Source of the DNA: JAVBMC01 sp031552845
Lineage (GTDB): Bacteria; Verrucomicrobiota; Kiritimatiellia; RFP12; DVOR01
Reading direction: 5' to 3'
Assembly (NCBI GenBank): GCA_031552845.1
Contig: JAVBMC010000022.1
Location: 1 to 29,989, forward strand
DNA: 29,989 nucleotides
Both the position numbers and the translations under genes were made by a program. Position 1 is the first letter of the stretch, and every line of letters starts with the position of its first letter. Under the pieces are notes generated by a model that was not told the origin of the DNA, did not search any database, and saw nothing but the letters and a program-made list of their open reading frames with translations. Positions 8,101 through 15,804 of this stretch are shown in pieces.

Positions 8101-11067
8101 ATAAAGTTCGGCTTGGCAGTAGGCTGTGGGATAGCCGCTTCCAAGGACTGCCGTAAGGATTCCACCTGGCTCGATGCTTTGATCCTTTATGCCTAACTTG
8201 AATGGAACTCCTATGGTTGATGCCGTGGCTTTGAGGTCATAGACAAATACAGTTTCCTTTGATGTGACGGGCGTTCCGAACCTATCTTTTGCCTGCGCCT
8301 CCAGCAGATAGACTCCGGCGGGCAATGTGACATCAATTGTGGTTTTGCCTGTGGCATCGGTTTGGAATGGGAGCTTGAATAGAGTCTTAGCGATAGGCCA
8401 CGTGAGAGGGTCGTTGGGGGCTTGTGAGTCCTTGCTGCCATTCGTTGCGGGAGTAGGGCGCTTGGGCGGTTGAAGTTTATGGATGAGCAATGTACCTTTT
8501 GCAGGCACAGGCTTCCAGCTGAGATTGACGGTCTGTAACTTAACCTCTGTCGGTTGATTTGCCTCTACCCATTGCGCGGGGGTAATAGCAACCTTTAGAG
8601 AGGTGAAGCCTAAGGTGATTGTCTCCGAGGCCTTTCGTGTTTCGCCTGAGACATCCACCACTTCCGCCTTGACTCTAAAGCTATAGGTGGGGTTCTCGGC
8701 GGGATTGGCGTCTTCCGGTGCGAGCGCATCGAATGTGATGCGATAGACGCCTTCTTTATCAGTTTGCACCTCATCACGGGCAATGAGTTCATCTTTCGGT
8801 TCTTGATTCATGTAGTAACGTCGTGGGGACGGCGGTTCGCGATGCACCGACCACTTGATCTTTGCATGGGCGACGGGCAAGCCGCTGTAGCTGTGCACGC
8901 GGCCTGTCACTACGGCTTTATCTCCGAGTCTGTATTCATCTTTCACTATATCAAAGACAACTTCAAACTTGGGACGTTTATATTCCTCGACGCGAAATGA
9001 CACGGAACCGTGGTCCATGTTTAAACTGAATCTTCCCGTTGAGCGGCCTTCCGGAATAACGAATGAACCACTAAAGGAACCGAATGCATTTGTCCGCTCT
9101 TTGCGCGAATCAATGTCTTGGTCGTTGGCATCTTTCAGCCGGATGGTGAACTCGGCGTCCGGACGGACTTCATAAATACCCTCTGTGGGATCTGCAGTGT
9201 AATAGATTCCTTTGTAGTGCACTGTTTGTCCCGGGCGGTAGATGGCACGGTCGGTCAGCAATACAACACGAGTGACTTTTTTGTCTTTCGGGCTGCTATA
9301 ACTCCATGAGTTCTCTGTTGCCAGCACTGCCACGTCACCGCCTGCTTGCGCTCTGATGTAGTGGAGAGTTCGTTCTGTCCTATCAAAGCGTGCTTGTCCA
9401 TATTGATCAGTCCAGACTTGATTGATCTGCAGGCGTTGTTCAGGGTTCCCGGCAGAGTAGACAAACGTCACAGTCGTATTGGTCATGGGATTACCGGTGT
9501 CGGATTGGAATACATTTACCACCCATTCGTTGCCGATTGCCGCGAGGTCGAGTGCCAAGTCAGTGATTTGAATACGTCGGCAATCCATAATGTTGTTGGA
9601 GATGTTGTACCCGCACGCAAAGTCCTTGCGCAGCGATGCCACGAGGTAATATGTCCCGCTCTTAATCGGTTGTGGAACGTTAAAGGTATAGTTGACCTCC
9701 TCATACGACATATTAGCGGGGATGTCGGCATCAAATTCCTGCAAGGGGTCCGCCTTGCACAAGGCCTTCATATCATCGGCATAAAGGCTGTCCCAGCTTA
9801 TGTCGGGCGTGGACAAGTCGCGCACGTGCGGATAGAGGCGAAAGTAAATTTTTCTAACGTTGCGAGCGGTTATCTGAATGGTGCCGAAAGGCTGTACCTC
9901 AGGCTTGCTTAACGCCCAGACATCTTGAGACTTTAGCGAGAAGGAGGGAGCTTTGATCTTTTGGGCAATAGCGTAACACTCTTTTGCACCACAGGAGTGC
10001 GAAAAGTGTGTTGTGCTTCGTTCGACTGTGTCCATAGCCTTTGCGTATTGTTTGCGCTTGTATAACTTCTCGCCTAGGGCGGCCAAAGCGCGCGCGCTGA
10101 CTTCGTTGCCGAGGTTGGCTTCGATAAACTTATTTAGGGCTTCGACCGACTTCTCGGCTGCGGCGTCTTTGTCAGGCGATTTGCTTTCGGCGAGGTTGCG
10201 TTGAAATAGTAGCTTCTCAAGGCAGATGTTGGCGTAGGGGAGGGCGTTGCCGTGCTGTTGATGCCACGCGGCTAGCGTGTCGAACAATGCGAGTGCTTTT
10301 GCCTTGTAGTCAACGTCAGCAAGATCGCACTCGGCTGTGGCGTAGAAGTCAATCGCGCAGTGGGCAATGATATCGTATAAAGTTGGCCGATAGATGTTAC
10401 TGATGCCGGGCTTCCGGCGCCGCCACGCTCCGGGATTAGCATCATCCGGCTCCTCAGGCTCCACCTCAACAACCTTTTCTTCACACTCTTCAAAGATGGT
10501 ATAATCCCTGATCGACTCAGCAACCTCCTCCATAATATCATTATCATTCTGCGGCGGAAACGACAGCAGGAACTGCTCCGCCGGATAGTGTGCCAATGCG
10601 TCGGGATCCTTCAGTAACGCAGTATACCGCTGATCAATCTCCCTCAACAGGCGCGGCAAACTCCATGCGTCAATCTGAGTTCCCTCATCAGTTCCATCGA
10701 CCTGTGTGCGCGATGAAAACTTATAACGGTTGCTCTTGAAATACTGCCGGTACCACTCGACGCTCAGAGCCGCGAGTAAAGGTTTTATTTCCGCCGGTGC
10801 ATTCTGCTGCAGTTTTTCGAGACGTGAGATGACGCTATACGTACGCTCATCCTCACCAGCTTTTCCCTCCAACACGGATTTGTGCCCAAGCGTAAAGAAA
10901 GCCTCATCCCAATCCTTCGCTTCACACGCCCGCGTATAAACCCTCTCCAATACAGCAACCACCGTCTTACGCTGATCCGCCTGTGCCGCCTCCTCATAAG
11001 TTTTCCACAGATTATCCGCGAGCAGGGGAGCGGTGAGTAGAGCGAGCAGGGCGAGTGTTTTTTTCAT
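5119..11067 (-). CDS. alpha-2-macroglobulin family protein (thioester-containing), first tandem copy
   Basis: A 1,982-residue protein. The frame is open from 11094, but the ATG at 11065-11067 is preferred: it follows an AAGGAT Shine-Dalgarno-like site and begins a Sec signal peptide (MKKTLALLALLTAPLLA) with no lipobox Cys, so a soluble periplasmic protein is likely. Residues about 20-360 are helical/TPR-like. Macroglobulin domains follow (YRPGQTVHYKG near residue 610). A diverged segment at about 1089-1215 may be the bait-like region, then the A2M domain (NLSETAFFLPHQ, about 1218). The thioester is C1450-A-E-Q, followed by an alpha-alpha toroid-like region. Known family role: trapping proteases that attack the envelope. 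Bacterial A2Ms are often beside pbpC; no such gene is visible here. The length fits large A2Ms of Bacteroidota/PVC bacteria more than the roughly 1,500-1,650 residues of E. coli homologues. Confidence 0.95.
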   Translation of the reverse strand: MKKTLALLALLTAPLLADNLWKTYEEAAQADQRKTVVAVLERVYTRACEAKDWDEAFFTLGHKSVLEGKAGEDERTYSVISRLEKLQQNAPAEIKPLLAALSVEWYRQYFKSNRYKFSSRTQVDGTDEGTQIDAWSLPRLLREIDQRYTALLKDPDALAHYPAEQFLLSFPPQNDNDIMEEVAESIRDYTIFEECEEKVVEVEPEEPDDANPGAWRRRKPGISNIYRPTLYDIIAHCAIDFYATAECDLADVDYKAKALALFDTLAAWHQQHGNALPYANICLEKLLFQRNLAESKSPDKDAAAEKSVEALNKFIEANLGNEVSARALAALGEKLYKRKQYAKAMDTVERSTTHFSHSCGAKECYAIAQKIKAPSFSLKSQDVWALSKPEVQPFGTIQITARNVRKIYFRLYPHVRDLSTPDISWDSLYADDMKALCKADPLQEFDADIPANMSYEEVNYTFNVPQPIKSGTYYLVASLRKDFACGYNISNNIMDCRRIQITDLALDLAAIGNEWVVNVFQSDTGNPMTNTTVTFVYSAGNPEQRLQINQVWTDQYGQARFDRTERTLHYIRAQAGGDVAVLATENSWSYSSPKDKKVTRVVLLTDRAIYRPGQTVHYKGIYYTADPTEGIYEVRPDAEFTIRLKDANDQDIDSRKERTNAFGSFSGSFVIPEGRSTGRFSLNMDHGSVSFRVEEYKRPKFEVVFDIVKDEYRLGDKAVVTGRVHSYSGLPVAHAKIKWSVHREPPSPRRYYMNQEPKDELIARDEVQTDKEGVYRITFDALAPEDANPAENPTYSFRVKAEVVDVSGETRKASETITLGFTSLKVAITPAQWVEANQPTEVKLQTVNLSWKPVPAKGTLLIHKLQPPKRPTPATNGSKDSQAPNDPLTWPIAKTLFKLPFQTDATGKTTIDVTLPAGVYLLEAQAKDRFGTPVTSKETVFVYDLKATASTIGVPFKLGIKDQSIEPGGILTAVLGSGYPTAYCQAELYRNGKLLKHWANKPDNTQLVIKYPVTEELRGGFMLRTMMVREGVKYEKSYFIDVPWSNKQLKLEWLHIRSKLEPDDKEKWLLSVKRHDGSPAVAEVIGCMYDISLDIFIRPLWQCFSGFASGYANYPNKFIIGESRPNYGQTPSLTSWDMPWQTWNDYMLRDSYAWRSLIFLNSSPIKMRNVFGSRNPGMRGSIISCGDGEAIHSHSAFFPHGLYSTRDTNAKHAVNIRRNLSETAFFLPHQETDVDGNAVFAFTAPEALTGWKVRVLAHERDLSSGYLEAETVTQRRLMLEPNFPRFLREGDVIELPVKLTNTSETNQAGQVSLVLRDGRSGEVNTALFVAEGAEQAFTLKPGESKAFSWKVKVPEQAAGLLQYTLLAKGTDCGDGEEAFLPVLSKRIQLTESLAFTVRPNQDKTFEMKRLLNMAELKGIENINLKLEVTPNAVWSAVLALPYLMEYPHECAEQLFHRYYANTLARHILQENPKIEEVFKRWQALNEGALKSSLEKNQELKRLLIEETPWLKAALKESEQRRDIALLFDKDRAERERKQIIARLRVMRNNNGLWPWFAGGPENHWVSLKIVTGVGHLRKLGVKDIDLELIRNAVVQLDNRCYNRVKTAKDNKEALSAGMDDVNYLYARTFFMEEIKLSDLNEPALREMLKAAAEGWQKFPLYTRAQLAIALFRFGDAETAKLICKSMQENAVESEELGMYWKLTRSWWWYEAPIETQAMAMEAFREVTQDQKLVDECALWLLQQKRTSRWPTTVSTAHAVYAILLSSNAPLSDSAAVQVKLGGELIEPAKAEPGSGYFSESFAKDKIKPELGRIEVNNPHNRVVFGGLHWQYLQDIGEVTASDDALPLRIERELFKREVTAAGNVLKPLDVALQQGDTVVTRIELRVDRDLEFVHLKDTRAASLEPVDVLSSYRWQDGVGYFQSTRDTATHFFFDRLPRGTYVFEYDCSVFQNGTCNAGLAEVQCMYAPEFNAHSKGCTLISK

Positions 11068-11116
11068 GGGCATCCTTTTGCAGAAGTCGGGCAAGGGGAG
11101 GGAGGGTGAGAATCCT

Positions 11117-11152
11117 TACTTGTATTGTACACCATCCGCGTGTACGTTACAA
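11117..11152 (-). promoter_or_regulatory. promoter of the A2M operon with an internal inverted repeat
   Basis: On the minus strand, TTGTAA (11147-11152), a 17-bp spacer and TACAAT (11124-11129) form a sigma70-like promoter about 57 bp upstream of the A2M start. The inverted repeat GTACAC (11127-11132) / GTGTAC (11140-11145) lies in the spacer and overlaps the -10, where a repressor would block polymerase. The operator role is inferred. Confidence 0.6.
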
Positions 11153-11181
11153 CCAAAAAAGGTCAAGGGGTGTTGTTTTGC

Positions 11182-11210
11182 TTGACGCTGCAGGCAGGGC
11201 GGTGTATTAT
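11182..11210 (+). promoter_or_regulatory. sigma70-type promoter of the HU-like gene
   Basis: TTGACG (11182-11187), a 17-bp spacer and TATTAT (11205-11210). The expected start near 11217 gives a leader of about 19 nt containing the GGAGG at 11227-11231. It is divergent from the A2M promoter. Confidence 0.75.
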
Positions 11211-11235
11211 GCGGGAAATGTTTTATGGAGGTGGT

Positions 11236-11955
11236 ATGGCGAGAGCGAAGATGAGAATTGCGTTGCGTCCGGCGGTGTATCCGGCGGATCGCGCGAAGGG
11301 GAGGAAGATTCCGCTGTTGAAGTCGAACGGCACGCTGGGGACGGCGGCTTTGGTGGAGCGGATGGCGAGTGGGGGGAGTGTGTCGCAGGCGCAGGCTTCG
11401 GCATTTTTGCATCGTCTGCTGGAGGTGATGGGTGAGGCGTTGTTGGGTGGACAGCGCGTGCAGCTGGGGCGGTTGGGGATTCTGGAGATGCATGCGCAGG
11501 GGTTGTTCGAGGCCGATGGCAGGCCGGTGACGGGTAAGAAGCCGACGGTTGAGTTGGGGTTCAGGCCGAGCAAGGAGGTGAAGAAGCTGCTGAAGGATTT
11601 TGGCTATGAGGTGGTGGAGGCGAGCACCCGTGAGCCGCAGCTGGAGTATGTGCATAATACAGAGGATGGGCGTCCTGTGAAGTCGCTTGTGCCGGGGGAG
11701 TTGTATTGTGCGGCGGGGCGGTTGTTGACGTATAAGGCGTCGGCGGCGGATGAGGGGTTGTTCTTGGTGCAGGGGAATCGGTTTGGCGCGGGGGTTAAGA
11801 TTAAGAAGATGTCGATGAGCGATAGCCGCAAGGTGGCGTTCAGGCTGCCGAATGATACGAAGCCCGGGAATTATTGGTTGGAGCTTCGCAGGCGTTTTCC
11901 GCGCAGTGAGCACATCCGCGTTGCACGGCTGGAAATTGTTATATCAGAGCTGTAG
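11236..11955 (+). CDS. HU-like DNA-binding protein with C-terminal DUF4469-type domain (copy 1)
   Basis: 239 residues from the ATG at 11236, chosen because GGAGG lies just upstream and the promoter at 11182-11210 would put longer in-frame starts upstream of or inside it. Residues about 1-125 resemble an HU/IHF-like fold of the HU-HIG type: basic N-terminus, helical pair (VSQAQASAFLHRLLEVMGEAL), then the beta-rich GQRVQLGRLGILEMHAQG segment. The C-terminal part ends in NYWLELRRRFPRSEHIRVARLE, the pattern of the DUF4469/Ig-like domain also found in the gene at 27389-28129. Expected role: nucleoid or DNA-structuring protein in the cytoplasm. Family assignment is from recognised sequence character, not a search. 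It is divergent from the A2M operon, and 33 bp after its stop begins a palindromic repeat array. Confidence 0.8.
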   Translation: MARAKMRIALRPAVYPADRAKGRKIPLLKSNGTLGTAALVERMASGGSVSQAQASAFLHRLLEVMGEALLGGQRVQLGRLGILEMHAQGLFEADGRPVTGKKPTVELGFRPSKEVKKLLKDFGYEVVEASTREPQLEYVHNTEDGRPVKSLVPGELYCAAGRLLTYKASAADEGLFLVQGNRFGAGVKIKKMSMSDSRKVAFRLPNDTKPGNYWLELRRRFPRSEHIRVARLEIVISEL

Positions 11956-11988
11956 CCGAATCTGCACCTCGCGTATGGCCGTGATCGT

Positions 11989-12233
11989 GTCACACCTAGG
12001 GCAGAGGGTGTGTCGCACCTAGGGCACGATCCCTGTCTCACCTAGGACACGACCCCTGTCGCAGGTGCGACACGACCGTGATGAACATTGAACAGCGGTG
12101 TGACTAACATTGAATCGTGGTCTGTCTAACGTTGGACAGCGCAGTGACGAACGTTGGACAGAGCGATGTCCAACATTGGACAGGCCGGTGTCGAACGTTG
12201 GTCAGGGCAGTGTCCAACATTGGACACGGTTTT
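11989..12233. repeat. tandem array of eleven 22-23-bp units, most palindromic (array 1)
   Basis: Units start at 11989, 12012, 12035 and 12058 (23-bp steps, then 22), and at 12080, 12102, 12124, 12146, 12168, 12190 and 12212 (exact 22-bp steps). The last seven share a core around TGTCCAACATTGGACA, which occurs perfectly at 12167-12182 and 12211-12226. Its arms TGTCCAA/TTGGACA flank a 2-bp centre. The fourth unit has the same layout with different arms (TGTCGCA, GG, TGCGACA). Units one to three carry CCTAGG centres. The array lies between convergent genes (HU-like stop 11955, metG stop 12368), so it is not in a promoter. The period is about two helical turns. Confidence 0.9.
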
Positions 12234-12367
12234 GCCCTCAAAATGGCCAAACACCCCGCCTGGGACTCCTACGTGAGGAACCCCCTGTGTATATTGGGGT
12301 TGGGTGATGTACCACTTGTCCGTCATGCGCATATATAACGTAGAGGAGGGCGGTTTATTGCCGTATT
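12234..12367. other. intergenic spacer between array 1 and metG
   Basis: No gene and no convincing U-tract terminator was seen here for either converging gene. The repeat array itself may serve that purpose, which is inferred only. Confidence 0.4.
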
Positions 12368-14362
12368 TTATTTGACGGTGTTGCCGGGTGTGGCACCGGT
12401 GTCGGGATGGATGGTGTAGAGTTTGCCGGTGGCGTCGCTGGCGGCAAGGATCATGCCTTCCGAAATGCCGAAGCGCATCTTGCGCGGGGCAAGGTTGGCG
12501 ACGATGACGACGTGTTTGCCGACAAGGTCTTCGGGTTTGTAGGCGCTCTTGATGCCGGCGAGGATTTGGCGGGGTTGGGCTTCGCCTATGTCTGCCGCCA
12601 CCTTGAGGAGCTTGTCGGAGCCTTCGACGGCTTCGGCGGTGAGGATCTTGGCGACGCGTAGGTCGGTTTTGTCGAAGGTGTCGTAGTCGATGGTGGCTTT
12701 GATGGGGGTGCCGAGGGTTACGGCTGGGGCTTCTTTGGGTTTGCTGTCGGCTACCATGGCTTCGACTGCGACGGGGTCGACGCGTGTGGCGAGGTAGGTG
12801 TAGGGCGCAACGGTGCGTGCTTGCCAGTCGGTGGCGAGGGTGTCCCACGTCCAGGGTTGCTCGCCGAAGAGGGCCTCGGCCTGCTGTGCGTAGGCGGGGA
12901 GGATGGGCTTGAGCACGATGGCGAAGTAGCGGAAGTGGTTGAGGGTTGCGGTGAGGACTTGCTGCGCTTTGGCGGGGTCGGTCTTGACGAGTGCCCAGGG
13001 GGTTTGGGCGTCGAAGTATTGGTTGGCTTCGTCGGCCATTTCGCGCAGGAGTACCATGACGCGGCAGAAGTCGCGGTTTTCGTAAGCGGCGGCGATGTCG
13101 TCGCTTTGTCCGCGGAAGCGTTGGAGCAGGGCGGCACCGTCGGGTTCTAGGGTGGTGGCTTGGCCGCTGAAGTTTTTATGCAGCATCTGCGCGCCGCGGG
13201 AGGCGAGGTTGGTGATCTTGCCGACGAGGTCGGAGTTGACGCGGTTGACGAAGTCTTCGAGGTTGAGGTCCATGTCGTCCGTCGTGCCGTTGAGCTTGCA
13301 GGCGTAGTAGAAGCGCAGGTAGTAGGCGGGGAGGTGGTCGAGATAAGTCCGGGCGCTGACGAAGGTGCCTTTGGACTTGCTCATCTTCTCGCCGTTGACG
13401 GTGAGGAAGCCGTGCACGAAGATCTGGTCGGGCGTCTTGTGGCCGGCACAGTGGAGCATCGCGGGCCAGAAGAGGGAGTGGAAGCGCACGATGTCTTTGC
13501 CGATGAAGTGGTAGAGCTCGGCTTGGGGGTTCTCCCAGTATTGCGCGAAGTCGTGGCCGTGCTGCGTGCACCAGTTTTGGAGCGAGGCCATGTAGCCGAT
13601 GGGCGCGTCCATCCAGACGTAGAAGTATTTGCCGGGATGGCCGGGGATTTCAAAGCCGAAGTAGGGCGCATCGCGGGAGATGTTCCAGCCGCGCAGGGGT
13701 TCGTTGAACCATTCGAGGAGCTTGTTGGAGACGTCGGACGCAGTGTGCGCGGGTATCCACTCCTTGAGGAAGTCGCGGAAGGGTTCGAGCTCGAAGAAGA
13801 GCTGTTCGCTGTCGCGCTTGACGGGGGGCTTGCCGCAGATGGAGCAGGCAGGGTCTTTCAGTTCGTCCGCGCCGTACGTCGCCGCGCAGGTGTCGCACGA
13901 GTCGCCGTATTGATTGCTCGCGCCGCATTTGGGGCAAGTGCCTTTGACAAAGCGGTCGGGCAGGAACATGTTGTCGTGTTCGCAGTAGAACTGCTGGATG
14001 GGCGTGGAGGTGACATAACCGCCGCGCTCCATCGCCGCGAAGATGGCGTTGCTGAATGTGCGGTTTTCGTCGCAGTTGGTAGTGTGGTAGTTGTCAAACG
14101 CAACCTCGAAGTCGGCAAAGTCTTTGGTGTGGGCGGCGTAGCTCTTCTCGATGATCGACTCTGGCGAGACGCCTTCCTGACGCGCGCGGATCATGATCGG
14201 CGTGCCGTGCGTATCGTCGGCACAGATGTAAACGCACTCGTTGCCGCGCATCTTTTGGAACCGCACCCAGAAGTCAGTCTGTAAGTATTCCACCAAGTGG
14301 CCGATGTGAATCGCACCGTTGGCATAGGGTAAAGCGGAGGTTACAACAATCTTACGCGGCAT
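12368..14362 (-). CDS. metG: methionyl-tRNA synthetase with C-terminal tRNA-binding domain
   Basis: 664 residues, starting at MPRKIVVTSALPYANG (14360-14362); ten upstream in-frame codons are discarded because the family begins here. It charges tRNA-Met with methionine in the cytoplasm. Visible motifs are the class I HIGH signature at residues 19-22, the KMSKS loop at 326-330, and a zinc-knuckle region around residues 145-180 with several CxxC pairs (CPKC, CDTC, CSIC). The catalytic and anticodon-binding regions are followed at about 558-664 by an EMAP II/Arc1p-like tRNA-binding domain (DKTDLRVAKI). Length and domain order are those of the usual long dimeric MetRS. It is a single-gene unit convergent with the HU-like gene. 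Confidence 0.98.
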   Translation of the reverse strand: MPRKIVVTSALPYANGAIHIGHLVEYLQTDFWVRFQKMRGNECVYICADDTHGTPIMIRARQEGVSPESIIEKSYAAHTKDFADFEVAFDNYHTTNCDENRTFSNAIFAAMERGGYVTSTPIQQFYCEHDNMFLPDRFVKGTCPKCGASNQYGDSCDTCAATYGADELKDPACSICGKPPVKRDSEQLFFELEPFRDFLKEWIPAHTASDVSNKLLEWFNEPLRGWNISRDAPYFGFEIPGHPGKYFYVWMDAPIGYMASLQNWCTQHGHDFAQYWENPQAELYHFIGKDIVRFHSLFWPAMLHCAGHKTPDQIFVHGFLTVNGEKMSKSKGTFVSARTYLDHLPAYYLRFYYACKLNGTTDDMDLNLEDFVNRVNSDLVGKITNLASRGAQMLHKNFSGQATTLEPDGAALLQRFRGQSDDIAAAYENRDFCRVMVLLREMADEANQYFDAQTPWALVKTDPAKAQQVLTATLNHFRYFAIVLKPILPAYAQQAEALFGEQPWTWDTLATDWQARTVAPYTYLATRVDPVAVEAMVADSKPKEAPAVTLGTPIKATIDYDTFDKTDLRVAKILTAEAVEGSDKLLKVAADIGEAQPRQILAGIKSAYKPEDLVGKHVVIVANLAPRKMRFGISEGMILAASDATGKLYTIHPDTGATPGNTVK

Positions 14363-14394
14363 AGAAACAACCAATAATAGAATCCAAAACACGA

Positions 14395-14423
14395 AGTATA
14401 CCCCAAAGGCGCGCTGTTTGCAA
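14395..14423 (-). promoter_or_regulatory. sigma70-type promoter of metG
   Basis: On the minus strand, TTGCAA (14418-14423), a 17-bp spacer and TATACT (14395-14400), about 30 bp upstream of the metG ATG. Confidence 0.7.
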
Positions 14424-14455
14424 TCCAGAAATGCCCGTTATACACCACTTTTGGC

Positions 14456-14482
14456 TTGAAAACAGGGCGGTAAAATGATAAT
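14456..14482 (+). promoter_or_regulatory. possible promoter of the small basic protein gene
   Basis: TTGAAA (14456-14461) and GATAAT (14477-14482) are separated by 15 bp; a TAAAAT also lies at 14471-14476. The spacing is short, so the exact elements are uncertain. It is divergent from the metG promoter. Confidence 0.45.
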
Positions 14483-14534
14483 GTACACGCCTTTCGTACG
14501 AAGTAGCAGACCTTTATTGCATTGGAGATGGATC

Positions 14535-14756
14535 ATGGGAACAGGCAGAACCCTTAATAAGAAACCCGCAACACGCCCAGTTAAGAGCGCCGGCGAACGC
14601 CGCCGTCGTGAGAAAGAACAAAAAGCCCGCCTCGTCAAGCTCGGTGTTGAAGCTGAAGTCGTCGCTAAGATGGATCGCACAGACGTCCGCACAGCGTTGC
14701 TCCGTCCGGTGGCAGTCAAGAAAGCCGTCGCCAAGAAGGCAGCTGCCGCTAAGTAA
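14535..14756 (+). CDS. small lysine/arginine-rich protein of unknown function
   Basis: 73 residues, with GGAG at 14524-14527 seven bases before the ATG. The middle is highly charged (AGERRRREKEQKARL) and probably helical. The end is a low-complexity basic tail (VAVKKAVAKKAAAAK) like those of histone-H1-like or HU-tail proteins. There is no signal peptide, membrane segment or Cys, so it should be cytoplasmic and could bind nucleic acid, as inferred from composition only. It stands alone: own promoter, own hairpin terminators, divergent from metG. It is the last host gene before the prophage, whose left att lies 123 bp beyond its stop. Confidence 0.75.
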   Translation: MGTGRTLNKKPATRPVKSAGERRRREKEQKARLVKLGVEAEVVAKMDRTDVRTALLRPVAVKKAVAKKAAAAK

Positions 14757-14764
14757 GCGATTGG

Positions 14765-14838
14765 TTGGGGCAGCGTCCCCAACGCTGCATGAACACAAAC
14801 CGTTGCGCATGACCATGCCCAACGGTTGTTTTGTGTCT
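14765..14838 (+). terminator. two hairpins after the small basic protein gene
   Basis: TTGGGG (14765-14770) pairs with CCCCAA (14777-14782). A second, larger hairpin pairs AACCGTTG (14798-14805) with CAACGGTT (14820-14827), has an inner GCATG/CATGC stem, and is followed by GTTTTGTGT. The second is the likelier Rho-independent terminator. Confidence 0.7.
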
Positions 14839-14882
14839 GCTACGCGGCTAGCGAATATATCGCCGCAGTGAGACATATACGA

Positions 14883-14910
14883 AAAGTACATAACGCTGAT
14901 TGTAGGTTTT
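14883..14910 (+). other. attL, dif-like site with a phage-type XerD arm
   Basis: XerC-like arm AAAGTACATAA (14883-14893) and centre CGCTGA (14894-14899), identical to the right site. The other arm is TTGTAGGTTTT (14900-14910), which departs from the dif pattern and would be phage-derived. Confidence 0.8.
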
Positions 14911-14955
14911 CGGTAAACGGTTGCATTTGACCTTACTCCACAAAGGAGCAGGGCA

Positions 14956-15804
14956 ATGCAAGAGATTTCAGTTTACAAAGAAGACGTCCGAATCACGCGC
15001 AAGCTGACGGACAAAGAGAAATTTTTAAACTGCGCTTGTGGTGGACGCAAGAAGGGTAGTCGCATATGCAAGTTCTCGCGCAAGTCTGCAACGCGATTTA
15101 GTTTCCTGCTGCGCAACTGGCGATTTAGAAGCGCACAAGGATTACTCTTTGCCACGCTAACATATCCGGCAGACTATCCAACCGTTGGCGAAAATGTCAA
15201 ATACGATTTAAAAAAGTTTTGCCAGCGTTTCAAGTATACTTACAAAATGGCGGCGTTCTTCTGGGTGCTCGAGTTTCAGAGCAGGGGAGCGCCGCATTTT
15301 CATTTGCTGATTGACCTGCCGGGCGTCGACCTCTCCGACTTCCGTCAGTGGCTTTCTCGTACGTGGTTTGAGTGCGTAGGTTCTAACGACGAAAAACATT
15401 TAGTAGCCGGGACCGAATGCCATCCGTGCCGCTCCGACAAAGCCACACAAATCTATTTCTCGGGCTATGCTACAAAGCTTGCACAAAAAGAAGTTCCTGC
15501 CGAGTTCATCCGTGTTGGTCGCTTCTGGGGGCGTGTTGGCGCAATAGATTGCTCTCCCGATTTCGTCCTCGATGATTCTCCTGCGGTCTTCTCGCTCTCG
15601 ACGCAATGCGGAAGGAAAAACACAATCCCTTTTGTAAAATTACGCCGCACGCTTCTCCGATTCTGCCGAGCTCGTGCACGGGCGACGAATGGACACGCGA
15701 AAAACTATTCGGTCCAAGCTTCGCGTTTCGGCAACACACTCCGAAAGTGTTCGGCTGTAGCTTTCGGTATAATCTTCGCGTTGAGCAATGGGATAATAGC
15801 ATGA
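14956..15804 (+). CDS. rolling-circle replication initiation protein (HUH endonuclease Rep)
   Basis: 282 residues, with AAAGGAG at 14942-14948 upstream. It nicks the phage double-stranded origin and joins to the 5' end through Tyr to start rolling-circle replication. Motifs seen: LLFATLTYP (residues 63-71, motif 1), E106 with RGAPHFH giving the H114-F-H116 metal-binding pair (motif 2), and a Tyr motif with Y167/Y171 and K174 (motif 3). GRFWGR at about 188-193 is common in phage Rep proteins. The C-terminal 75 residues show no recognised motif. The 3' end overlaps the next gene as ATGA, indicating translational coupling. This is the first gene after attL. Confidence 0.92.
   Translation: MQEISVYKEDVRITRKLTDKEKFLNCACGGRKKGSRICKFSRKSATRFSFLLRNWRFRSAQGLLFATLTYPADYPTVGENVKYDLKKFCQRFKYTYKMAAFFWVLEFQSRGAPHFHLLIDLPGVDLSDFRQWLSRTWFECVGSNDEKHLVAGTECHPCRSDKATQIYFSGYATKLAQKEVPAEFIRVGRFWGRVGAIDCSPDFVLDDSPAVFSLSTQCGRKNTIPFVKLRRTLLRFCRARARATNGHAKNYSVQASRFGNTLRKCSAVAFGIIFALSNGIIA

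Noticed and set aside
11989..12233. CRISPR array
   Set aside because: There is no constant-repeat/variable-spacer alternation; the units abut directly, each is about 22 bp, and no cas genes are nearby.
13160..14284. Long plus-strand frame opposite metG (374 residues)
   Set aside because: Glu/Val/Gly-rich shadow of the high-GC metG gene, with no ribosome-binding site or family likeness.
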